A stretch of DNA of 64,000 nucleotides from the NCBI GenBank assembly GCA_947501355.1, contig CANMVA010000001.1, positions 1,310,001 through 1,374,000 on the forward strand, given 5' to 3'. Every line of letters starts with the position of its first letter. Position 1 is the first letter of the stretch. The stretch comes from an uncultured Paracoccaceae bacterium. GTDB taxonomy: Bacteria; Pseudomonadota; Alphaproteobacteria; Rhodobacterales; Rhodobacteraceae. A program made the translations under genes and the position numbers. The notes under the pieces were generated by a model. The model was not told the origin of the DNA and made no database searches. It worked only from the letters and a program-made list of their open reading frames with translations. Below, piece by piece: positions 8,805 through 19,447 of this stretch.

Positions 8805-9689
8805 TCAAAACAGTGTCGACATGAACTTGTCTTCGATCGGATTAGGGGACGTCCCCTTTCTGGTGATCGACCCCAGCGGTCGATGAAACTGTGGGTGGTC
8901 GAAATCAAGGAAGACCAATCCTTCTTCTAAGTAGGGCGTCGTGGTGGCGACCGGCATCGTCGTAATTAAATCTGTATCGGCCACGATTTCCAGCACCGAC
9001 CGGATCGAATCCGTTTCGCAGACAATATGCATCGACGTCACACCGGATGCCTGCATCGCGGCTTCGGTCTGTTGACGCAGCAGACTTCCCCTTGAATGGG
9101 CGAGCCAGACCTGAGCTTCGAGATCCGATCCCGTGACATGATCAAGCAAAGTGAGCCGGTGATTGGCTCGACATAAAATGCCGATACGATCTTCAATGAT
9201 TGGCATGAAATCCAAACTTGCCGATTGTTCGGCCAGGCTTTGCGGCCCAAGAACAACGTCGACCTGACGCCTTTCGAGCATCGCCTGAAGCTCATAGACC
9301 AATCCAGTGCGCAACTCGACGACGCAATTTGGGTTCTCCCGGATGAAGCGTGCAATTGCGCTGCTCAAAAACCGGCCAGCGACAATCGGTGTCGCGCCGA
9401 TCCGGAGTTCACCGACAGCACCTTGAGCTGATTGGTCGGCAAGTATACTCGCCTGTTCTTCGGCCTGACGAATGGCCTGACCGTTGCGTGCAAGTCTTTG
9501 CGCAAGCGCATTGGGCACCGACCTGCGCCCGTCGCGGATAAAGAGTGCGCTGCCTAACCGATTTTCGAGTGTTTTCATGTTTCGACTGAGCGCTGGTTGC
9601 GTCAGTCCCAGCCGATCCGCCGCACTTTGGAATGCCCCCGATTCCACAATGACGGAAAGCTGTGCCAGATGTTTGGGATCAAGTTTCAT
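8805..9689 (-). CDS. LysR-family transcriptional regulator
   Basis: 294 aa; LAQLSVIVESGAFQSAADRLGLTQPALSRNMKTLENRLGSALF HTH; divergent from the TAXI gene. Confidence 0.93.
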   Translation of the reverse strand: MKLDPKHLAQLSVIVESGAFQSAADRLGLTQPALSRNMKTLENRLGSALFIRDGRRSVPNALAQRLARNGQAIRQAEEQASILADQSAQGAVGELRIGATPIVAGRFLSSAIARFIRENPNCVVELRTGLVYELQAMLERRQVDVVLGPQSLAEQSASLDFMPIIEDRIGILCRANHRLTLLDHVTGSDLEAQVWLAHSRGSLLRQQTEAAMQASGVTSMHIVCETDSIRSVLEIVADTDLITTMPVATTTPYLEEGLVFLDFDHPQFHRPLGSITRKGTSPNPIEDKFMSTLF

Positions 9690-9776
9690 ATCATATGCTT
9701 ATGTAATAGATTAAATCTTTGATTATATGAAATGCAATTGTGTTGCTAGCCTGCAATCAGATCTAGGGAGGATTCT

Positions 9777-10835
9777 ATGTTTAGCTTCACAAAACTCGCA
9801 GCTGCTGCTGCGATTGCGTCTGCCGTTGCGCTCTTACCAGCGGTTGGCTCAGCTGAGATTTTCAAAGGGGAGATAGCTGGTGTTGGTGATCCAGTTCACA
9901 CGATGTTCGTCACCTTTGCCAACCAGGCGAGAACCGCTGACGTCGAAATTCAAGTCAATGCAGGTCAGACGCTGACGCGTTCCATGCTGAGCGGTGCACG
10001 TGGAGAGATCGAGTTTTTCTCGTCTGTCCCGTCGCTTGTCGGTTTGATGGCAAACGGCCAACGCATGTATGAAAGCGTCGAGGACGCGACCGAGGTTGCT
10101 GGCAACATTCGGTCGATCCTCGGGTTTGAAGCAGGCGCATAACATCCGGTCACGCTCGATGGTTCCAGCATCACGAGCTGGGACGACATCAAAGGTAAAT
10201 CGGTCTTCACCGGGCCACCTGCAGGGTCCGCATCTGCCACGTCAGAGGCGATTATTCGCATCATCACCGGTCTGGAAGCAGGTGAGGATTATGAGGCCGT
10301 TCGCCTGAGTTGGGGTGAAGGCTATGCCGCCCTCTCTGATGGAAAGATCGACATGATGGTCCGCCTTGCCGAGATTGGGTCAGCCAATATCGAAAGGTTC
10401 GGTCTGTCTGGTGAATTTCGTGTTCTGTCCATCCCTGAAGAGGTTTTGGGCAGTGAAGAAATGCAAGCCCTGTTTGGCCGTCCCGGCCGTGGCATGATCC
10501 AGTTCGAGGGTGACGTTTATCAGGGTCAGCAAACCGAAGGGACGATCACGGCACTTAGCTTTACCCAGTTCATTGGCACCCATGCCGGCGTCTCAGACGA
10601 CGTTGTTTACGCAGCAACGAAAGCCTTTTGGGAAAATCTGGACGACGTCCATTCGACGGCGTTTTTCCTGCAAGCCGTTACACCGGAAACGGCGTTCACA
10701 TCGGTAAACGTTCCGCTGCACCCCGGTGCCATCCGGTACTATGAAGAAGCAGGCTTTGACATTCCCGACGCGCTGCAAGGCAAGACTGCGCCAGGCGTTC
10801 GCGCCTGCGCAACGCACCCTGAGTGGAAAGCCTGA
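9777..10835 (+). pseudogene. TAXI-family TRAP transporter solute-binding subunit, interrupted by in-frame TAA at 10140-10142
   Basis: ORFs 9777-10142 and 10353-10835 are in the same frame. Reading through the TAA gives ...GFEAGA*HPVTLDGSSITSWDDIKGKSVFTGPPAGSASATSEAI..., a continuous TAXI protein. Confidence 0.85.
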
Positions 10836-10839
10836 AACT

Positions 10840-12759
10840 ATGACTGATGCAGCACATCCTACAAAGAATTTGACCCGCGTATTTGCATGGCTATCGAGCG
10901 CGGCATGCCTCGTTCTTGGCCTCATCGCGCTTTACAGTTCGGGCATCGATCTCATTGATCCCAAAATGCACCGGGCCTTGGGTTTTGCACTCGCTTTGTT
11001 TGTCGGGATCGCGGCCTCTCGAAAAAGATGGCTGGCGACAGACAGGCCAGTCACGCCATATCATGTGGCTCTCGACACGCTGCTACTTGTTGCGGGGCTT
11101 TGGGCGATCTGGTCGTTCTATTCGGTTCAATCCCAGATGGAGACATCGCTTTATGACGTGACCACACGTGACGCTTGGCCTGCTATCGCAGGATTGGTTG
11201 TGTTCCTGGAATTGTGCCGACGCTTGTGGGGCTGGGGCTTGTTCGGGGTCGGTGCCTTTGGGGTGCTTTACCTTCTGTATGGGCAAGACCTGCCAGGGCT
11301 GCTGTCACACTCCGGATTTACCCTGAAAGAGGTTGCAACGGCCCTTTGGTATAACACCAACAAAGGTGTCTTTGGCTCGATCACAAATATCGTCCTGAGT
11401 ACCGTCTTCATTTTCATCATTTTCGGTGTCTTGCTGGAAGGAACGGGTGCCGGCGACACGCTTCTGAAATTTGCGTTCCTTGCAACCCGGCGCACCCGTG
11501 GCGGGCCTGCTCATGCGGCCATCCTCGCCTCGTCCATGTTCGGCACGATGTCGGGGTCCACCGTGGCCAATATCGTGGGTACCGGCACCTTCACAATTCC
11601 CATGATCAAGAAACGCGGTTTCTCTCCGACCTTCGCGGCGGGCATTGAGGCGACAGCGTCTTCAGGTGGGCAGATCATGCCGCCGATCATGGGTGCGGCA
11701 GCTCTCGTCATGGCCGACCTGACGGGAGTTGGGTATCTCAGCATTATCATCGCCGCCCTTTTCCCGGCGCTTTTCTACTACTTCAGCTTGTTTTTTGCCG
11801 TGACCGTTGAAGCACGCCGTCAGGGCATCGAAGTGCAGGAAATGACCGTGGACGACAAAATCACGCGAGTTGACATGATCAACGCGGTGCTTTTTGTCGG
11901 GCCGATTGCCGTTGTTATTGGATCGCTGATGATGGGGCTTTCTACGTCTGCAGCTGGTTTCTATGCGGTTGTGGTCTTGGTGGTGCTTTCCGCAATTAAC
12001 CCCGAAGTGCGTCGTGACCCGATGCGGGTCTGGCGCTCGTTCCTCAAGGGCGCGCAGTCGGGGGCAACGCTGCTGATCGCTATTGCTGCAATTGGCATTC
12101 TGGTTGGGTCATTGGACTCAACCGGTCTTGGGCTGAAGCTGGCGAATGTCATCGCCGAAATTCGGGGAGAGAGCCTGTTTTCAGCGTTGCTGGTGGCGAT
12201 GTGTGGTGCGCTGATCCTTGGAATGGGGATGCCGACACTACCCGCTTATCTGATCATCATTCTGGTCATGGGGCCTGCCATTCAGGCACTTGGTATATCA
12301 ATGCTGACGGCGCATATGTTCGTCTTCTACTACGGGGTTGCCTCCTCCCTGACGCCGCCGGTGGCCATCGCGGCCTATGCAGCGGCGCCGATTGCGGGCG
12401 CAAATCCCTTGATCACGGCCTTTATGTCGTTCCGTCTCGGCATGGCGAAATTCATCATTCCGTTCATCTTTGCGTTCTACCCAACAATCCTCATTATCGA
12501 AGAGTTCAGCCTCTTGCCCTTCCTCTGGATCGTTGCGCGGACATGTTTTTGCATTTGGCTGTTCTCCTCTGCGTTATCCGGATTTGATCGCCGCAAACTG
12601 ACTGTCCCGGAAATCGTGTTGCGGTTCGGGATCGCCTTCACCTGTCTGGCCGTCAGCCCAACCATCCATCTGCCTGCAATAGCCATCGGGATCATGCTGA
12701 TTGTATATGATCTGCGTGCAAGCCGCTCCAACCACCCCACACCAGAGGCGTCATCATGA
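10840..12759 (+). CDS. TRAP transporter, fused small/large permease (DctQM-type)
   Basis: ATG at 10840; GTMSGSTVANIVGTGTFTIPMIKKRGF, ASSGGQIMPPIMGAAA, GMGMPTLPAYLI motifs. Confidence 0.93.
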   Translation: MTDAAHPTKNLTRVFAWLSSAACLVLGLIALYSSGIDLIDPKMHRALGFALALFVGIAASRKRWLATDRPVTPYHVALDTLLLVAGLWAIWSFYSVQSQMETSLYDVTTRDAWPAIAGLVVFLELCRRLWGWGLFGVGAFGVLYLLYGQDLPGLLSHSGFTLKEVATALWYNTNKGVFGSITNIVLSTVFIFIIFGVLLEGTGAGDTLLKFAFLATRRTRGGPAHAAILASSMFGTMSGSTVANIVGTGTFTIPMIKKRGFSPTFAAGIEATASSGGQIMPPIMGAAALVMADLTGVGYLSIIIAALFPALFYYFSLFFAVTVEARRQGIEVQEMTVDDKITRVDMINAVLFVGPIAVVIGSLMMGLSTSAAGFYAVVVLVVLSAINPEVRRDPMRVWRSFLKGAQSGATLLIAIAAIGILVGSLDSTGLGLKLANVIAEIRGESLFSALLVAMCGALILGMGMPTLPAYLIIILVMGPAIQALGISMLTAHMFVFYYGVASSLTPPVAIAAYAAAPIAGANPLITAFMSFRLGMAKFIIPFIFAFYPTILIIEEFSLLPFLWIVARTCFCIWLFSSALSGFDRRKLTVPEIVLRFGIAFTCLAVSPTIHLPAIAIGIMLIVYDLRASRSNHPTPEASS

Positions 12760-14327
12760 CCAAGCGCCCGAACTTTCTTTTCATCGTCACCGACCAACAT
12801 CGCGCCGATCATCTGGGATGCTATGGCAATGGCGTTGTCAAAACGCCCAATATCGACGGGATCGCGGCAGAAGGCACCCGTTGGAACAGGTTTTACGTCG
12901 CGAACCCTATTTGCATGCCCAACCGAGCGTCCATCATGACGGGTCGCATGTGTTCGGTGCATGGTGCGCGGCACAACTGGATACCGCTATCGAAGGACCA
13001 CACGACATTTGTCGAACTGCTGCGCGATGCCGGTTACACCACGGGCCTGATCGGCAAGTCACATCTGCAAAGCTTTACGGGGCTGCCAGCGACCAACAAA
13101 TTTGAAGAGAAAGACGGGTTGCGCGCCCCATCGGCGCACTTGCGCGACGCTTATAAGAACAACCGCCACACGCCAGACTATGATCTTGAGGACATCACGC
13201 GCTGGGACAGGCCACTGGCTGACCGGTTGCAGGGCGACTTTTACGGCTTCCAGCACGTCGAAATCGTGGCAGATCATGCCGACAAGGCCTCTGGCGATTA
13301 CCTCTTATGGGCGCGCGAACAACATGCGGATTTCGATAGCCTCGTTGGCCCGGAAAACGCGCTTCCTGATAACCGTGTCAAGGCCCCGCAAGCGTGGCGG
13401 ACTGCCGTTCCGGAAGAACTTTACTCCACAAGCTGGATCGCTGACCGGTCTGCCGACTGGATCGGTGAGCGGGCACAAGATGATGCCCCGTTTTTTCTGC
13501 AGATTTCCTTCCCGGACCCGCACCATCCGTTTACGCCACCCGGCAAATACTGGGACATGTATGACCCACTTGATATCGCGTTGCCGGAATCCTTCGGGAA
13601 AGGGAACCTGCCACCGATCAAAGCCATGCAGGACGCGATGGAAAAAGGCACTGACCCCCGGGACAATCAAAGCCCCTTCGCCGTGACGGAAGACGAAGCC
13701 CGCGCGATCATTGCTCTGACATATGGCATGATCACGATGATCGACGATGCGATCGGACGGGTCCTGCAGCAATTGGAAGATACGGGGCTGGCCGACAATA
13801 CAGTCGTCATCTTCACCACGGATCACGGCGACTACATGGGCGACCATGGCCTCATGCTCAAACTGCTGCTCCATTATCAAGGCGTTATTCGGGTGCCATT
13901 CATTTGGCATGATCCGACACATCCAACTGACGGGGTGGCTGTCGATGACTTGGCCTCCTCCATCGACATCTCAGCCACGATCCTGGCGCGGGCAGGGATC
14001 CAGCCGTTCAATGGGCTGCAAGGGCGCGACCTTTTTGCGTCTGATCCCGCCGAAGCGGTCATTGTTGAGGAAGACAGCCAACGCCTGATGACCGGCTTTG
14101 ACAAACCCCAACGGGTGCGGACGGTGGTAACTGATCAATACCGCATGTCTCTCAGGCAGGGTGAAAATTGGGGGGAACTCTACGACCTCCACGCGGACCC
14201 CGCCGAAGTGGAGAACCTGTTTGATGATCCAAGCTCTGCCCAGATCAGAGCGACTTTAACGGAAACGATGCTGCGCCGGATGATCGAGTTGCAAGACCGC
14301 GCGCCGCTGCCCGCCTATCGCGCTTGA
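12756..14327 (+). CDS. Sulfatase-family hydrolase (type I sulfatase/phosphonate monoesterase superfamily), cytoplasmic
   Basis: [19 protein letters not shown], formylglycine motif [12 protein letters not shown] (CxPxR), [13 protein letters not shown]; no signal peptide; overlaps TRAP stop (ATGA). Confidence 0.92.
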   Translation: MTKRPNFLFIVTDQHRADHLGCYGNGVVKTPNIDGIAAEGTRWNRFYVANPICMPNRASIMTGRMCSVHGARHNWIPLSKDHTTFVELLRDAGYTTGLIGKSHLQSFTGLPATNKFEEKDGLRAPSAHLRDAYKNNRHTPDYDLEDITRWDRPLADRLQGDFYGFQHVEIVADHADKASGDYLLWAREQHADFDSLVGPENALPDNRVKAPQAWRTAVPEELYSTSWIADRSADWIGERAQDDAPFFLQISFPDPHHPFTPPGKYWDMYDPLDIALPESFGKGNLPPIKAMQDAMEKGTDPRDNQSPFAVTEDEARAIIALTYGMITMIDDAIGRVLQQLEDTGLADNTVVIFTTDHGDYMGDHGLMLKLLLHYQGVIRVPFIWHDPTHPTDGVAVDDLASSIDISATILARAGIQPFNGLQGRDLFASDPAEAVIVEEDSQRLMTGFDKPQRVRTVVTDQYRMSLRQGENWGELYDLHADPAEVENLFDDPSSAQIRATLTETMLRRMIELQDRAPLPAYRA

Positions 14328-14346
14328 TGCCCACCGGAGGCCTGAG

Positions 14347-15699
14347 ATGACACCCAAGTCCAATCGCCCAATGACCCAACAAATGGCCACAAATGGCACG
14401 ACACCGGGCTTTATGCCCGGATTTGGCAACGATCACGAGACCGAAGCCTTAGCGGGTGCCTTGCCCCAAGGCATGAACAGCCCGCAGAAATGCGAATATG
14501 GCCTCTATGCTGAGCAGCTGTCCGGCACGGCCTTCACAAAGCACCCGCCAGAGCGGACGTGGTGCTATCGCATTCGCCCATCTGTCAAACATTCCACCCG
14601 CTATACTAAAATCGATATGCCCTACTGGAAAAGCGCGCCCCTCGTGGACCCGGATGTGACCAGCCTTGGACAATATCGCTGGAACCCCATTGATGTCCCA
14701 GATGAAGGTCTCACTTGGGTCACTGGCATGCGCACGATGACTACGGCAGGCGATGTGAACACGCAGGTTGGCATGGCGACCCATGTTTATCTGGTCACGG
14801 AAAGCATGGTTGATGACTACTTCTTTTCAGCCGACAGTGAGCTGTTGGTTGTGCCCCAGCAAGGGCGCATCCGGTTCTATACAGAACTTGGCATCATCGA
14901 CCTTGAGCCAAAAGAAATCGCGATAATCCCGCGTGGTCTTGTCTACCGTGTGGACCTTCTTGACGGCCCTGCGCGCGGATTCGTTTGCGAGAACTACGGC
15001 GAGAAATTTGAATTGCCGGGGCGCGGTCCGATTGGGGCCAACTGTTTGGCCAATCCACGGGATTTCAAAGCACCGGTCGCCGCGTTTGAAGATCGCGAAG
15101 TGCCCTCAACCATCACGATCAAATGGTGTGGTCAGTTCCATGTCACCAAGATTGACCAAAGCCCTCTCGACGTCGTCGCATGGCACGGCAATTACACGCC
15201 CTACAAATATGACCTGCGCACGTATTGCCCTGTGGGATCTGTTCTGTTTGACCATCCTGATCCTTCGATCTTTACCGTTCTCACGGCGCCATCCGGCAGC
15301 CCTGGCACCGCGAATATCGACTTTGTGTTGTTCCGCGAACGCTGGATGGTGGCAGAAGATACATTCCGTCCGCCTTGGTATCACAAGAACATCATGTCCG
15401 AGTTGATGGGCAACATCTATGGCATCTATGACGCCAAGCCTGAAGGGTTCGTTCCAGGCGGCATCAGTCTGCACAACATGATGCTGCCCCATGGGCCGGA
15501 TCGTGATGCATTTGAAGGCGCATCCAATGCCGATCTGAAGGCCGAAAAACTCGACAACACAATGTCGTTCATGTTCGAGACACGGTTCCCGCAGCACCTG
15601 ACGCCATTCGCAGCAAACGAGGCCCCAATCCAGGACAATTATATCGACTGCTGGTCCGACCTGGAAAAACACTTCGATGGGAAACCGGGACGCAAATGA
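14347..15699 (+). CDS. hmgA: Homogentisate 1,2-dioxygenase
   Basis: 450 aa; [64 protein letters not shown]. Confidence 0.96.
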   Translation: MTPKSNRPMTQQMATNGTTPGFMPGFGNDHETEALAGALPQGMNSPQKCEYGLYAEQLSGTAFTKHPPERTWCYRIRPSVKHSTRYTKIDMPYWKSAPLVDPDVTSLGQYRWNPIDVPDEGLTWVTGMRTMTTAGDVNTQVGMATHVYLVTESMVDDYFFSADSELLVVPQQGRIRFYTELGIIDLEPKEIAIIPRGLVYRVDLLDGPARGFVCENYGEKFELPGRGPIGANCLANPRDFKAPVAAFEDREVPSTITIKWCGQFHVTKIDQSPLDVVAWHGNYTPYKYDLRTYCPVGSVLFDHPDPSIFTVLTAPSGSPGTANIDFVLFRERWMVAEDTFRPPWYHKNIMSELMGNIYGIYDAKPEGFVPGGISLHNMMLPHGPDRDAFEGASNADLKAEKLDNTMSFMFETRFPQHLTPFAANEAPIQDNYIDCWSDLEKHFDGKPGRK

Positions 15700-16325
15700 A
15701 GCTCTATAGCTACTGGCGCTCCACCACATCATACCGCGTCCGGATTGCGCTGAACCTCAAGGGTCTGTCCTATGAAACGATCCCTGTGGATTTGATAGCT
15801 GGGGATCATCGCCGAAGCGATTACCTAGAAGTGAATCCGATCGGGGGCGTACCCAGCCTTGTCCTCGAAGACGGCGCCGTAGTGACCCAATCGATGGCGA
15901 TCCTTGAGTATCTCGACGCGGTGTATCCTACATGCCCATTGCTCCCGCAGCCCCCTTTGGATGCCGCGAGGGTCCGCGCCGCTGCGAACATCATTGCGTG
16001 CGACATCCATCCCGTGAACAACCTCAAGGTCGTCACCGCGATCAAAGAGATGGGTCATACCCAGGATGAGGCCGTCACGTGGATGAACGATTGGATGCAG
16101 CGTGGCTTGACCGCCTACCAAGCGCTGTTGCCCGCAGACACTGACTACAGTTTTGGAGACGCACCATCCCTTGCGGATATCTGTCTTATCCCGCAGCTCT
16201 ATAATGCCCATCGCTGGGGCGCCGATCTTTCCTCCCTCAAGCGTCTCACAGACATTGAAACACGCTGCCTTGCGCTTCCCACCTGTGCGGCGGCCCAGCC
16301 CGACAATCAGCCAGATGCAACCTAA
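15696..16325 (+). CDS. maiA: Maleylacetoacetate isomerase
   Basis: [25 protein letters not shown] zeta-class GST signature; overlaps hmgA stop. Confidence 0.95.
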   Translation: MKLYSYWRSTTSYRVRIALNLKGLSYETIPVDLIAGDHRRSDYLEVNPIGGVPSLVLEDGAVVTQSMAILEYLDAVYPTCPLLPQPPLDAARVRAAANIIACDIHPVNNLKVVTAIKEMGHTQDEAVTWMNDWMQRGLTAYQALLPADTDYSFGDAPSLADICLIPQLYNAHRWGADLSSLKRLTDIETRCLALPTCAAAQPDNQPDAT

Positions 16326-16334
16326 GGAGTTCAC

Positions 16335-17573
16335 ATGAGTGATTTGATGATCAGCTGGGTGACCAGTGCCAATTCCGACCACACCCAATTCCCGTTGAAC
16401 AACCTGCCATATGGCGTGTTTTCCGTAGGTGATGCTGCGCCGCGGTGTGGTGTCGCCATTGGTAAAATGATCCTCGACGTCGCCGCACTGGAAAACGCTG
16501 GCGTCTTGTCCTTCGAAGGAACCTTGCAAACAGCAAGCTGGAACGCCTTCATGGCCCTTGGGCAGGACGCATGGGCGAGGTTGCGTCGCGACTTGACCAA
16601 GCTGTTGGAAGAAGGATCATCCCAACAATCCGCGCTGGAGCCGCATTTGGTTGCAATGGCAGATGCACAGCTGCACATGCCATTCGTTGTTGCGGAATTC
16701 ACCGATTTCTACGCAGGCAAGCATCATGCCACCAATGTGGGCACCATGTTTCGGGGTGCCGAGAATGCCCTGCCGCCGAACTGGCTCCATATCCCGATCG
16801 GCTATAATGGCCGCGCTTCGTCGGTGGTGGTGTCGGGCACAGATATCGTCCGACCGCATGGTCAGCTCAAGAGTCCCAACGACGACGTGCCACGCTTTGC
16901 ACCTTCCGCGCGCTTCGACATCGAACTGGAGATGGGGGCCATCGTCGGTCAGCCGTCAAACGGGCCGATAACTGTCATGGACGCGTTCGCGAATATCTTT
17001 GGATACGTCCTGCTCAACGATTGGTCCGCGCGCGATATTCAGGCATGGGAGTATCAACCGCTTGGGCCGTTTCAAGCCAAAGCTACCGCGACGACAATCA
17101 GCCCATGGATCGTGACCGCTGCAGCACTGGAGCCATTCCGAACATCGACAACGGAACGTGAAAAGCCGCTCCTGCCCTACCTGCAGGAACCTGGCCCGAT
17201 GCTTTATGATATTGAGCTGGAGGTTGGTCTGACGCCGGACCGCGGCGAAGAGAGCATTATCGCAAGAACCAATTACACCGAAATGTACTACTCCGCGCCG
17301 CAACAACTGGCCCATCACACGACCTCGGGATGCCCAATGCGGGTGGGTGATCTGATCGGCTCGGGCACAATTTCTGGCCCTCAAAAAGATAACCGAGGTT
17401 CATTGCTTGAGCTGAGCTGGGGTGGAAAGGAGCCGTTTGAGCTTTCGGACGGAACATCGCGTAGCTTCATCGAAGACGGTGATACTCTGACGCTCAGAGG
17501 TGCCGCAAACGGCGACGGCTATAGGATTGGGTTTGGAAGTTGTTCGGGTCGCGTCCTGCCTGCGAGAAAATAG
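16335..17573 (+). CDS. fahA: Fumarylacetoacetase
   Basis: 412 aa; FTDFYAGKHHATNVGTMFRG, LNDWSARDIQAWEYQPLGPFQAK. Confidence 0.95.
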   Translation: MSDLMISWVTSANSDHTQFPLNNLPYGVFSVGDAAPRCGVAIGKMILDVAALENAGVLSFEGTLQTASWNAFMALGQDAWARLRRDLTKLLEEGSSQQSALEPHLVAMADAQLHMPFVVAEFTDFYAGKHHATNVGTMFRGAENALPPNWLHIPIGYNGRASSVVVSGTDIVRPHGQLKSPNDDVPRFAPSARFDIELEMGAIVGQPSNGPITVMDAFANIFGYVLLNDWSARDIQAWEYQPLGPFQAKATATTISPWIVTAAALEPFRTSTTEREKPLLPYLQEPGPMLYDIELEVGLTPDRGEESIIARTNYTEMYYSAPQQLAHHTTSGCPMRVGDLIGSGTISGPQKDNRGSLLELSWGGKEPFELSDGTSRSFIEDGDTLTLRGAANGDGYRIGFGSCSGRVLPARK

Positions 17574-17575
17574 AC

Positions 17576-17927
17576 GTCGTCGGAAGAAACCTCACACTGA
17601 AAGTGTTTGAGGCGAACGTCCGCTTGACGGATCGCATCCCGGATCACTCGACCTTTTCCCAGAACCGTCATGGTCGGTTCCGGGAAAGCGATCTGCTGCG
17701 CCATGTATTCGAGATGACACTCGCGCACCGCATCGAGGAAACCAACGGCCCAGAAGCGGCTCAAAAAGACTGATCTGCTCCTTGCCCACCTCAAAGGCAT
17801 TCTCGGCTTGGGTTGGCTCCGATTGCGCGGCCGATGCGGCGTTCAAGACGGATTTACCCTCGCAGCCATTGCCCAGAACCTTCGGAAACTGGCCAAGTTA
17901 AAGCCCATGGTCCCCGTAATAGGATGA
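17576..17927 (+). pseudogene. Decayed, internally deleted IS transposase (IS1182/IS5-like)
   Basis: VFEANVRLTDRIPDHSTFSQNRHGRFRESDLLRHVFE (N-terminal block) followed in another frame by LLLAHLKGILGLGWLRLRGRCGVQDGFTLAAIAQNLRKLAKLKPMVPVIG* (C-terminal block); the catalytic middle is absent. Confidence 0.75.
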
Positions 17928-18713
17928 AGGGCGATCAGGACTTCCACATCCAAAAGAAGTCAACGCGAGAGCTTGAACTGAAGCGCCAAAATAAGAGATT
18001 TTTTCAGCAGAGTAAGCCCAAACCTACAGAACTTCCGCAATGCAGCGAACGGCGGATATCCGTGTGAACAAGTCTTTATGACTCTTAACGGGAGCGCCAT
18101 AGGGATGGACGCTCTTCAAGTCATTGTCCCGTTTGTACCTTCCTGACCGAGTCGCAGTATGTCCGCGCGACACCAGGGATCTTTGTTATCAACTAATTTC
18201 GGCAAAGGCTGTCGAAAGTGATCTCGTTGGCAACATTCGATGACGTCATCTTCCCAAGATGACCAACGTCGTTATGCTTCCGGATCCATGTCGTCTGAGT
18301 GCAAAATAGTAAAAGCTTTCTCAAACAACGAAAGAAGCATTCTGTATATGGTTTTAATATGCTCGTATGGCTCTTGAGACATTGGCTTGGGCAACTGTGA
18401 TTGGCCATGAGCAGAAGGTCAGCGTTGTCTATGACCATCCTAAGAAATTTGTTATATTCTTGAGACAGACTGCAATACAGTTCGCTTACTTCATTTACAG
18501 TCTCAACCTATCTTCGCGAACGATACCAAAATTGCCGGCGGGAAGCCAAGTGTGATAGCAAGATAGACCAGTCCTTCTAGCCAGATCATTCGGCCTCTGC
18601 TTGCATTGTTTGACGGACAGTAGCCTAGATTGCCCAAGCCGTCTAAACGCAGAATGCGGACATCGCAAAACCTGATCTGTTCGTCCTGCCGAACGGCTCT
18701 TCCTCAGAAGAAC

Positions 18714-19160
18714 CTACCCCTCCATCTCCTTAATCATATCCACCCGGACCCCATGCCGTCCTCCTTCAAACTCCGCCCCCAAAAACGCATCCACGATCTC
18801 CAGTGCCAGCCCTTCGCCCAGCACCCGCGCGCCCAAAGCCAGCATATTCGCATCATTATGCGCCCGTATCATCTTTGCCGAGAACGTGTCCGCACACACC
18901 CCGCACCGAATACCCTTCACCTTATTCGCCGCCATCATGATCCCCTGACCGGTTCCGCAAACCAAGATCCCCAGATCAGCCTCGCCCGCTGCCACAAGCC
19001 GCGCTGCGGCTTCGCCATGCTTGGGATAATGCGTGCTCTCAGGGCTCACCGGTCCGATATCGTTCACGTCAAACCCGCGCTTTGCGATATGCGCCGCAAT
19101 CGCCTGCCGCAGCTCAATCGCCGCGTGGTCGCTGGAAAGCACGATCCGTTTGCTGCTCAT
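18714..19160 (-). CDS. rpiB: Ribose-5-phosphate isomerase B
   Basis: VLSSDHAAIELRQAI, GILVCGTGQGIMMAANKVKGIRCGVC. Confidence 0.95.
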   Translation of the reverse strand: MSSKRIVLSSDHAAIELRQAIAAHIAKRGFDVNDIGPVSPESTHYPKHGEAAARLVAAGEADLGILVCGTGQGIMMAANKVKGIRCGVCADTFSAKMIRAHNDANMLALGARVLGEGLALEIVDAFLGAEFEGGRHGVRVDMIKEMEG

Positions 19161-19447
19161 GGTAAATCCCCCGTCTGTCAGTTCGCGCGGACCCTAGAGC
19201 CAAACACACCCGGGCGCCACCCAACATCCTGAAAACAAGCCTATTTCTTAACGGACCGCACGCTCGAAACATAACATAATATCGACGTGAAGGCGAAATT
19301 CTCCAAGCATTTCAAGCCGATCCCGCCCCGCGTTTCGCATGCGAAACCCAAGCTGGAAAAGGGGTCCTTAACGGGCAATTTTCCCGGTCCCATTCCCGTG
19401 AAAGCTGTATAAGATCGGCGTTAATCAAAGGGGCAGGGGTAACAAGT

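Noticed and set aside
8548-8808. 86-aa minus-strand ORF next to the truncated ATPase gene
   Set aside because: Could be a remnant (ILQSKAQNPGAHVSQRGPYGP-like segment), but I could not assign a family, so it is not listed as a gene.
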